From Bhargavaea cecembensis DSE10 (lineage in GTDB: Bacteria; Bacillota; Bacilli; Bacillales_A; Planococcaceae), in assembly GCF_000348905.1 (NCBI RefSeq), contig NZ_AOFT01000024.1, forward strand, positions 1-37,602: 37,602 nucleotides of DNA. The letters are read 5' to 3'. The translations under genes and the position numbers were made by a program. Positions 21,989 to 28,030 of the stretch are shown piece by piece (the first letter of the stretch is position 1; every line of letters starts with the position of its first letter). The notes beneath the pieces were generated by a model. The model made no database searches. It had not been told where the DNA came from and saw only the letters and a list, made by a program, of their open reading frames with translations.

Positions 21989-22864
21989 TCATGAATTCCG
22001 CTGGGCATCCTTTAAAATTGTCCAGCCGTCTTCCTGCACGATTTTGCGTTCTTTCAGCAGCTTGCCGATCGCACGCTTGAACGATGCCTTGCTCATATCG
22101 AACATTTCACTGATTTCCTCGGGTGCCGACTTGTCGGTGAACGGCATTTTTCCTCCGGCTCCGTTCAGATAGCGGAGCACCGTTTCGGCATCGTCGCCGA
22201 TCCGCTCCTCTTTCCGGGGCAGGAGGGAACCATTAAGCGAGCCGTCATCACGGATGCCGATGACCCGCACCTCGACTTCCTGCCCGAGCCTCGGCTCGAA
22301 TTTCATCTCGGTATGGTGTACAAAAATCCGGTATTTCTGCGGCTCGCTCAGCATGAACGCTCCAACCGGCAACAGCCGGTACGCCCGGGCTTTGAGGTTT
22401 TTGTTGAAAAGCGCTGCCGGTGCGTCGACATACTCTTCCTTGATTCGTTCCTCTGTGATGAGCCGGCCGAACAGGTTGCCGCCCTTGTCCGTGCGGAGCG
22501 TCATGTACAGGCAGTCACCCGGCTCCGGCCAGAGTTCCTCCAGCTGAGGCATGTCCCTCGGGTTCACGATGACCTCGACAGACGATCCGATGTCCGTCCG
22601 GATGCCGTCGCGCCCGTCGGTGTCGATCACTTCCGCCCAGCCGTACGAGCCGACTTCCATGCGGGGCAGCCGGCTCGTCGCGACAAGGTTGCCGCGGCGG
22701 TCCGGGTGGAGGAACACTTTCAGCCTGTCCCCTTCATTCAGGTCTTCAGGCGCTTCTGAAGCGTTCATATTAAATTCCTGTCCGTCGCAGGACAGCACCC
22801 AGCGGGAGCCTTCCTGCCGTTCCGCGAGCGCCTCGATGATTCGCCCGGATTCCGCCTTTGCCAT
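21989..22864 (-). CDS. cvfB: RNA-binding regulator CvfB (S1 domains)
   Basis: A 291-aa cytosolic RNA-binding protein of the CvfB/YitL family. It has an N-terminal S1-like OB region (about 1-65), two further S1-like barrels (about 70-140 and 150-215) and a C-terminal winged helix (about 228-290; APEEISEMFDMSKASFKRAI). In Staphylococcus aureus CvfB affects virulence factor expression and binds RNA. GAAAGGGAGAG lies 7 bases before the ATG. It starts 2 bases after the mntR stop codon, so the two are translationally coupled. Confidence 0.92.
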   Translation of the reverse strand: MAKAESGRIIEALAERQEGSRWVLSCDGQEFNMNASEAPEDLNEGDRLKVFLHPDRRGNLVATSRLPRMEVGSYGWAEVIDTDGRDGIRTDIGSSVEVIVNPRDMPQLEELWPEPGDCLYMTLRTDKGGNLFGRLITEERIKEEYVDAPAALFNKNLKARAYRLLPVGAFMLSEPQKYRIFVHHTEMKFEPRLGQEVEVRVIGIRDDGSLNGSLLPRKEERIGDDAETVLRYLNGAGGKMPFTDKSAPEEISEMFDMSKASFKRAIGKLLKERKIVQEDGWTILKDAQRNS

Positions 22865-22866
22865 AT

Positions 22867-23304
22867 TTATCTCTCCCTTTCTCCATCCGCACCGCCCGCC
22901 GCGCGATACCGCTCCAGCTGGTCCAGCATCGCCGGATGGTCTTCAAGGACGTGCACAAGTTCGGTGATGCGGTCGATTGCGTCCCAGCTCAGGTGATGCT
23001 CGATCCCCTCGACATCGTTGTAGACATGTGTTTCGTCCACGCCGATCAGCCGGAGAAAGCGTTCGAGCAGTTCATGGCGGCCGGCCAGCTTCCGGCCGAA
23101 CGCTTCACCCTTTGAAGTTAATATTAACCCTTTATAGCGTTCATAAACTAAGTAGCCTTCCCGGTCAAGCTTCCTCGCCATCTTCGTCACCGATGACGGC
23201 AGGACTTCCAGCGCCTCTGCGATGTCGGAAACACGCGCCTCCCCGGTTGCGGCCGACTTCAGCCAGATCTGCTCGAGATAGTCTTCCATGCTCGGCGTCG
23301 CCAT
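22867..23304 (-). CDS. mntR: Manganese-responsive repressor MntR
   Basis: A 145-aa DtxR-family repressor that represses Mn(II) uptake genes when manganese is plentiful. All six metal ligands known in Bacillus subtilis MntR occur at the same positions: Asp8, Glu11, His77, Glu99, Glu102 and His103. The winged helix (about 20-70, [20 protein letters not shown]) is complete. GGAAGGGGCGG lies 8 bases before the ATG at 23304; the frame is open upstream to 23619 but without support. It is upstream of cvfB with a 2-base gap. No MntH or MntABC transporter is in the window, so its main targets must be elsewhere. Confidence 0.95.
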   Translation of the reverse strand: MATPSMEDYLEQIWLKSAATGEARVSDIAEALEVLPSSVTKMARKLDREGYLVYERYKGLILTSKGEAFGRKLAGRHELLERFLRLIGVDETHVYNDVEGIEHHLSWDAIDRITELVHVLEDHPAMLDQLERYRAAGGADGERER

Positions 23305-23369
23305 ACCAGATCCGCCCCTTCCATTGCCTGTCCGTCCATTATAGCACGGAGTCAGGGGTGCCCGGCCCG

Positions 23370-23395
23370 GTTTATCCGCGAACGTCCAGGGGTAG
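23370..23395 (+). promoter_or_regulatory. SigB-like promoter of the lmo0937-family gene
   Basis: GTTTAT (23370-23375), a 14-bp spacer and GGGTAG (23390-23395). It matches SigB consensus at five of six bases in both boxes. The Listeria homologue lmo0937 is known to depend on SigB. Confidence 0.6.
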
Positions 23396-23433
23396 GATTT
23401 GGTTAACAGACAAGACGGAAAGCGGGTGACGTC

Positions 23434-23589
23434 ATGGGTAAACTGATCTGGTGGATCATACTGATTCTGATCGCATTCTGGCTGATCGGCTTCCTGCTTG
23501 ATATTTTCGGCGGGCTGATCCACATTATTCTCATCATTGCCGGTATCATCTTCATCTTCCAGCTGATCACCGGCAGGAACAAACACTGA
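23434..23589 (+). CDS. lmo0937-family small membrane protein
   Basis: A 51-aa peptide with two hydrophobic helices (about residues 4-20 and 27-44) joined by a Gly-Gly turn ([10 protein letters not shown]), ending in a basic tail. The [20 protein letters not shown] start and [11 protein letters not shown] core match the lmo0937 family of Firmicute stress-induced membrane peptides. GAAAGCGGGTGA lies upstream of the ATG. The SigB-like promoter above and a strong terminator below make a monocistronic unit. Function unknown; membrane stress protection is inferred from SigB control. Confidence 0.75.
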   Translation: MGKLIWWIILILIAFWLIGFLLDIFGGLIHIILIIAGIIFIFQLITGRNKH

Positions 23590-23593
23590 CCAT

Positions 23594-23628
23594 AGGGATG
23601 CCGCAGGGATTTGCGGCATCCCTGTTTT
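23594..23628 (+). terminator. Terminator of the lmo0937-family gene
   Basis: AGGGATGCCGCA pairs with TGCGGCATCCCT around a 5-6 base loop, followed by GTTTTG. Confidence 0.9.
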
Positions 23629-23693
23629 GTATTGCCGGGGCTTACTGTGGCGGTTTGCTTGACATTCGCCGTAAATCGCGTGGCCCTGCCCGC

Positions 23694-23730
23694 GAAAAAG
23701 CCGGCAGTCCCTATGGGGAGCCTGCCGGCA
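23694..23730 (-). terminator. Terminator of the tandem GNAT gene
   Basis: On the minus strand TGCCGGCAG pairs with CTGCCGGC around a loop that holds a further small stem, followed by TTTTTCGCG. Confidence 0.8.
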
Positions 23731-23736
23731 GACCGT

Positions 23737-24846
23737 TCAGTTTACTTTTGAATAGACGCATGTATCGCGCAGGCTTCCGTCCGCGGCGACATCGTCATTT
23801 TTCAGGATGCCTTCAAGTTCAAAGCCGAGTTTTTCCGGGATGGCCCTGCTCCTCACATTCTCCGTGTCGCACCGGATTTCGACCCTGCGGGCACCGAGCG
23901 TTTCCACGGCGAACTCCGTGATCCGTTCCACGGCTTCCGTCATGTAGCCATGGCCCGCGTAGCGGGTATCGATCCAATAGCCGATCTCGAATTTCGGGAC
24001 GTCCCAATTGATGCGGTGCAGACCGGACGAGCCGATGAACGCGCCGTCTTCCTGCCGGTAAATATGCAATCGCAGATCTTTCCGGGTGATAAAATCGGCC
24101 ACCGCCCCCCTCAGGCTGTCCTCCACCCCTTCGAGTGTCGGCTTATCCTTGGCGAACGGGAGCCATTCCTTCAGCTCCGGATGGGAATAGGTAAGCGCGT
24201 CATACACATCTGCCGCATCCTCCACGCGGGGCGCGCGGATCAGGAGCCGGTCCGAGTGAAACTCCTCGGGAAAGCCCGGCGGACGTCCCTGATGGTCAGT
24301 TGATGCGGCAATCTCCCGGTCGTTCCACTCCACGGGGGTGGTCTTGCCGCTCTCGAAGTCCTCACGCGTGATGCCGTACGTGACGGCATCGTAGTAGGAA
24401 TCCTCTTTCGGGGAGTACCACGACCTGCGGAGATGGCCTTCTTTTACGAAGCCCGCCCGCTCAAACGTCTTCCGCATCGCGGCGTTGTCCTGACGGGTGT
24501 GGCCTTCCAGCCGGATCTTCTTGTCAGGCAGGCTGAACACATAATCGCAGATCAGGCGAAGCGCCCTCGGGCCGAATCCCCTGCCGCGTGCCCTCTCCGC
24601 AATCCGCAGATCAAACATCGGAATCTCGTCCTGCATGTCATATAGCTTGACGATGCCGACCTTTTCCCTGTCATCGGTCTCCACCCAGAACGTCTTCACC
24701 TCATCGGATTCGTAGCCGCCGTCATCGATCGCCTTCTCGATCATTTCCCGAGCGGGATGCGGAATACCATGGTACGGCCAGCTGTTCTCCGTCATGAAGT
24801 GGATGAGCTCTTCCTGTTCCTGCATCGTCCATTCCGTCAGTTTCAT
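23737..24846 (-). CDS. Tandem GNAT acetyltransferase (two domains)
   Basis: A 369-aa protein with two Gcn5-related acetyltransferase domains. Domain 1 (about 1-165) has the loop RARGRGFGPRALRLI. Domain 2 (about 190-369) is of the RimJ/RimL kind, starting FHSDRLLIRAPRVEDAADVY, with YAGHGYMTEAVERITEFA and RCDTENVRSRAIPEKLGF. Both CoA loops look intact. Which substrate either acts on is unknown. The ATG at 24846 has AGGGGGGA before it; the frame is open upstream to 24885. A TATAAT on the minus strand near 24974-24979 would give a leader of about 120 bases. Confidence 0.85.
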   Translation of the reverse strand: MKLTEWTMQEQEELIHFMTENSWPYHGIPHPAREMIEKAIDDGGYESDEVKTFWVETDDREKVGIVKLYDMQDEIPMFDLRIAERARGRGFGPRALRLICDYVFSLPDKKIRLEGHTRQDNAAMRKTFERAGFVKEGHLRRSWYSPKEDSYYDAVTYGITREDFESGKTTPVEWNDREIAASTDHQGRPPGFPEEFHSDRLLIRAPRVEDAADVYDALTYSHPELKEWLPFAKDKPTLEGVEDSLRGAVADFITRKDLRLHIYRQEDGAFIGSSGLHRINWDVPKFEIGYWIDTRYAGHGYMTEAVERITEFAVETLGARRVEIRCDTENVRSRAIPEKLGFELEGILKNDDVAADGSLRDTCVYSKVN

Positions 24847-25129
24847 CCGTGTCCCCCCTGCCGTATTGCCGTGGCCCGGCCGCAATGGCTGCGATCCGGA
24901 GCGTCAGCCGCTCCGTATTCACATCAGAGCAGCGCGGCGTATCTTTTCTATTGAAATCGTGATCGCTTCTTTGATTATACACAACGTTTTCCGGCTTAGC
25001 CGCTATCCATTTCCTGCCGGCGTGCAAAAAGCCCCAAATTGTTCCGGACGCCCCCATTGTATGCCCGGACGATGAAGGAATCAAGACCGTCAAAACCCGG
25101 CAGGATTGTTTTTTCTTTTGCTTCAAAAG
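24847..25129. other. Intergenic region without a supported gene
   Basis: About 280 bases between the tandem GNAT gene and the uspA promoter. It holds a possible minus-strand -10 (TATAAT, near 24974-24979) and a small dyad (GAGCGGCTGACGCTC on the minus strand). Short frames in both directions lack ribosome binding sites. I see nothing else. Confidence 0.5.
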
Positions 25130-25153
25130 GTTTTCAAACGGCAGGAAGGGAAT
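25130..25153 (+). promoter_or_regulatory. SigB-like promoter of uspA
   Basis: GTTTTC (25130-25135), a 12-bp spacer and GGGAAT (25148-25153). The -10 fits the SigB GGGWAW pattern fully and the -35 matches four of six. UspA-type genes are common members of general stress regulons. Confidence 0.5.
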
Positions 25154-25255
25154 ATAGTATTAGTATAGAGAACGTTTCCCCGCGTCCGGCAGGCCGGGCG
25201 CCGGCGGGCGGAATGCCTCCGCCCTTTCCGGAAACCGAAGGAGGATACCGGACGA

Positions 25256-25672
25256 ATGTACGAAAAAATTATCGTTGCCGTGGACGGCTCCGCCCATTCC
25301 AGGCGTGCGGCAAAACATGGCGCCACCATCGCAAAAGCGACCGGTGCGTCCGTCGACCTGCTTTATGTCGTCGACCATGACCGCTCCCGCCCTCAGGAGT
25401 ATGAGAATGTCACAAAAGAAGAACTGGAAGCACGCATCCGCGATCAGCTGTCCGAAGTCATCGCCATTTTCAGTGACAAGGGGATTCAGCCAGGACTGCA
25501 GATCCAGTTCGGCGAACCCGGACCCGCAATCGTCAAATTCATTAATTCGGCCGGTTATAACCTGGCCATCGTCGGCAGCCGCGGTTTAAATGCTTTTCAG
25601 GAAATGGTGCTCGGCAGCGTCAGCCACAAAGTCGCAAAGCGCGCCGAATGCCCCGTCCTGCTCGTAAAATGA
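25256..25672 (+). CDS. Universal stress protein, UspA family
   Basis: A 138-aa, single-domain USP that probably forms a dimer in the cytosol. The ATP-binding signature G-x2-G-x9-G-S is present at Gly107, Gly110 and Gly120-Ser121 (GSRGLNAFQEMVLGS), and the early IIVAVDGSAHSRRA fits, so it should be of the ATP-binding subgroup. GGAGG precedes the ATG with a rather long 11-base gap. It has a SigB-like promoter and its own terminator. The role is stress tolerance by family; no specific partner can be named. Confidence 0.92.
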   Translation: MYEKIIVAVDGSAHSRRAAKHGATIAKATGASVDLLYVVDHDRSRPQEYENVTKEELEARIRDQLSEVIAIFSDKGIQPGLQIQFGEPGPAIVKFINSAGYNLAIVGSRGLNAFQEMVLGSVSHKVAKRAECPVLLVK

Positions 25673-25699
25673 GCCGTCCCCCTGGAGGGACGGTTTTTT
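25671..25699 (+). terminator. Terminator of uspA
   Basis: GCCGTCCC pairs with GGGACGG around CCTGGA-type loop bases, followed by six Ts. It starts at the stop codon. Confidence 0.85.
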
Positions 25700-25767
25700 C
25701 GTGCCACCATTTAAAGATGAACTTTGAGATAATGGAAGACAGATCAGGCACGCAAGGGGGAAAAACA

Positions 25768-26784
25768 GTGGAAAAAGGAAAATGGAATGCGATCACGGAT
25801 GTCGAGGGGGTATCGGTCGGGCATGTCACGCTTGACCGGCCCGGTGACGGCGACGACTATTTCTGCACGGGGGTGACGGCGATCCTCCCGCACGGAGGCA
25901 ACTGGTTCGAGGAAAAGCCGGCTGCCGCTTCGTTTGTCCTGAACGGTTTCGGCAAGACGGCGGGACTCGTCCAGGTCGAGGAACTCGGCGTTCTGGAATC
26001 GCCGATCATGCTGACGAACACATTCAGTGTGGGCGCGGTGCTTGAAGGCACGCTCCAATACATGCTGGACGAAAATCCGGCGATCGGGGACTCCACCAGT
26101 TCGCTTAACATCGTGGTCGGCGAGTGCAACGACAGCTACCTGAACTCGATGCGGAAAATGGCCGTACGGCCGGATGATGCGGTCCGTGCAATCCGTGAGG
26201 CTTCCGGAGGGGAATTGGCCCAGGGCGCGGTCGGTGCCGGCAAGGGCATGATCTGCTACGGGGCGAAAGGCGGAATCGGCAGTTCGTCCCGGATAGTCGA
26301 GGCCGGCAGCCGGACATTTACTGTCGGCACGCTCGTCCTCACCAACTTCGGCCGCGGCCATGAATGCCGCTTCCCCGGCTGGATTCCGCCGGAAGAGCCG
26401 GCTCCCGAAACACCGGTCGCCGAAGAGGAAAAGCGACCGGACGGCTCGGTCATCATCGTCGTCGCGACCGATGCCCCGCTGGATGCCCGCCAGTTAAAGC
26501 GCATTGCCAGGCGGGCCGCGATCGGGCTCGGCCGGACAGGCACCCACATCCACAACGGGAGCGGCGACATCATCATCGCCTTCTCGAACGGGCTGCTGAC
26601 CCGGCACGGCGGCGACGAAATGACCGTCACCCGGGAGATCATCAAAGACGATCACCCGGTCATGAACGACCTGTTCGAAGCGGCCATCGCCTCGACGGAA
26701 GAAGCCATCCTGCAGTCACTCCTTAATGCGGAGACAACGACCGGCAGGAAAGGAAGGGTTGTCAGGAAAGCGGAATTCAGGTGA
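25768..26784 (+). CDS. P1-family (DmpA-like) aminopeptidase
   Basis: A 338-aa N-terminal-nucleophile hydrolase of the S58 peptidase family (DmpA, BapA), which cleaves itself and then removes N-terminal residues from peptides. The self-cleavage site is Gly226-Ser227 in PDGSVIIVVATDAPL; Ser227 would be the new N-terminal nucleophile. Other family marks are VEGVSVGHVTL, CTGVTAILP and GAGKGMICYGAKGGIGSSSR. The protein has no signal peptide, so it acts in the cytosol. The start is a GTG at 25768, with AAGGGGG 7 bases upstream. It follows the uspA terminator and is a single gene. Confidence 0.9.
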   Translation: MEKGKWNAITDVEGVSVGHVTLDRPGDGDDYFCTGVTAILPHGGNWFEEKPAAASFVLNGFGKTAGLVQVEELGVLESPIMLTNTFSVGAVLEGTLQYMLDENPAIGDSTSSLNIVVGECNDSYLNSMRKMAVRPDDAVRAIREASGGELAQGAVGAGKGMICYGAKGGIGSSSRIVEAGSRTFTVGTLVLTNFGRGHECRFPGWIPPEEPAPETPVAEEEKRPDGSVIIVVATDAPLDARQLKRIARRAAIGLGRTGTHIHNGSGDIIIAFSNGLLTRHGGDEMTVTREIIKDDHPVMNDLFEAAIASTEEAILQSLLNAETTTGRKGRVVRKAEFR

Positions 26785-26812
26785 TTTGGATGTCCGGTAC
26801 AAGATGAAAAAG

Positions 26813-26867
26813 CAAACGGCACGGACTCTGGTCGCTTACCGCGGGCCGGCGTCCGTGCCGTTTGCTA
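26813..26867 (+). terminator. Terminator of the P1 peptidase gene
   Basis: GCAAACGGCACGGAC pairs perfectly with GTCCGTGCCGTTTGC (15 bp) around a GC-rich loop of about 24 bases. No T run follows, so it could also be a repeat-type hairpin. Confidence 0.6.
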
Positions 26868-26875
26868 TATGGTGT

Positions 26876-27331
26876 TTACTTCGATGTTTCCGGGTCTGCG
26901 GCCAGCCATGTCTGAACCTCATTTTCCCCGGTATACGGACTGGTCCAACCAATCCCGAACCGGAAAGTCTGATTTTCTGTCAGGGCGTAGTCCCATATTC
27001 AAGGCCATTGTTCAAATAACGCCCGCTGCAGTCACGCCCGTATTCCGCTTCCTGGCCAAATGATGCCACCATGCCGATCGTGAGCCTGGTCGAACCGAGG
27101 TGAAATGAAATCGCCTCAAGCCTTTCCCCGCTTTCGATTTCTCCGGCCTGACTGATGGCAGACAGAGAGCATCGGATGCTCCGCAATCCGCTTCCTTTTA
27201 TATTCATATACAATCAGAAATCGTCCATCTACATCCCGATACGGAAAATTTCCTGGAAGCTCGGCTGCGGTAAACTGGACTTCCTTGCCGTCAGCTTAAA
27301 GCTTGACCAGTCCCAAAGGGGTGCTCAGCAT
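26876..27331 (-). pseudogene. Broken gene of unknown family (stop plus two frameshifts)
   Basis: On the minus strand a ribosome binding site (GGAGAGAGGGGA) and ATG at 27331 open MLSTPLGLVKL, then TAA, then ADGKEVQFTAAELPGNFPYR in the same frame. Near 27127 the sense moves to a second frame (SAISQAGEIESGERLEAISF), and near 26996 to a third (WDYALTENQTFRFGIGW), ending VQTWLAADPETSK at a TAA (26876). All three pieces look protein-like and together make about 150 codons. The TCTGTCTG near the first shift suggests a 4-base duplication. It follows the lipoprotein gene by 18 bases, so it was probably the second gene of that operon. I do not recognise the family. Sequencing errors could explain one defect but hardly three. 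Confidence 0.7.
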
Positions 27332-27349
27332 TCATTATTCCCCTCTCTC

Positions 27350-27724
27350 CTAAAAACCGGTCACGTTATCAAACGGCCGCTCCTCCCCGTTCACCATGAC
27401 TACAATCGTGTCTTGCTTGGCGTCTGTCTTCAGCTCGTAGACGTGAGTTTCTGCAACGCCATCCTCCGTCCCGCCGGACTCGTCCAGCTTGATGATGACC
27501 CTGTTGTCTTTGATTTCATAGTCTGCCGCCACAGCATGCTCGGATTGAAAGACAATGTAGGACTGGTCTTCCGAAGAGAGCAGCTGAAGGGATAGGCCCG
27601 GATCGACTTGTTCCCATGCATAGCCCGGAATCTGATTGACTTCACTGAAGCTCGTGACTTCCGGGTCGCTGCAGCCTGACAGGAGCCCCGCGGCAATGAT
27701 CGCGCTAACTATAAACCTTCTCAC
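27350..27724 (-). CDS. Small lipoprotein, unknown function
   Basis: A 124-aa lipoprotein. The signal peptide with lipobox LLSGC (Cys18) is clear, after which 106 residues of mixed beta character follow (YAWEQVDPGLSLQLLSSEDQ, VIIKLDESGGTEDG). The start is GTG at 27724, with GGGGAAGAA before it. The next gene in the operon is the pseudogene at 26876-27331; the two may have worked together. No family is recognised. A 20-bp tandem array lies just upstream of its start. Confidence 0.7.
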   Translation of the reverse strand: MRRFIVSAIIAAGLLSGCSDPEVTSFSEVNQIPGYAWEQVDPGLSLQLLSSEDQSYIVFQSEHAVAADYEIKDNRVIIKLDESGGTEDGVAETHVYELKTDAKQDTIVVMVNGEERPFDNVTGF

Positions 27725-27755
27725 TTTCTTCCCCTCTCTCCGGATGACCCGTCCA

Positions 27756-27995
27756 CTTATTTCAAGTTCGTGTGCCTTATTTCAAGTCGGGGACCCTTGT
27801 TGCAACTTCCGGCTCCTTGTTGCAAGTCTGCACTCCTTATTGCAACTCCCGGCCCCTTATTGCAAGTCGGGACTCCTTATTGCAACTCCCGGCTCCTTAT
27901 TGCAAGTTGGGGCTCCATGCGGCATATCCGGACCCCTTACGGCAAATCGGCGGCCCAGGTGGTAAATCAGTGCGCCATATCGCAAATCCGCAACA
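27756..27995. repeat. 12-unit tandem array with an exact 20-bp period
   Basis: Twelve consecutive 20-bp units, starting at 27756 and every 20 bases thereafter. The core is CTTATTGCAA; the middle units alternate between CTTATTGCAACTCCCGGCTC and CTTATTGCAAGTCGGGACTC forms, giving a 40-bp super-period. Units 1-2 read CTTATTTCAAG, and units 9-12 drift (CATGCGGCATA, CTTACGGCAAA, CAGGTGGTAAA, CATATCGCAAA). The period is not a multiple of three and no frame with a ribosome binding site uses it. It fills the space between the lipoprotein and penicillin acylase genes. There are no spacers, so it is not CRISPR. Confidence 0.9.
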
Positions 27996-28030
27996 CCACG
28001 CCACCACGCCCCAATCACAAATCCATTCCT

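Noticed and set aside
24722-25126. A 134-codon minus-strand frame between the tandem GNAT gene and uspA
   Set aside because: It overlaps the start of the better-supported GNAT gene in another frame and lacks a ribosome binding site.
27756-27995. A CRISPR array
   Set aside because: Units are contiguous with no unique spacers, repeats are only 20 bp and degenerate, and no cas genes are nearby.
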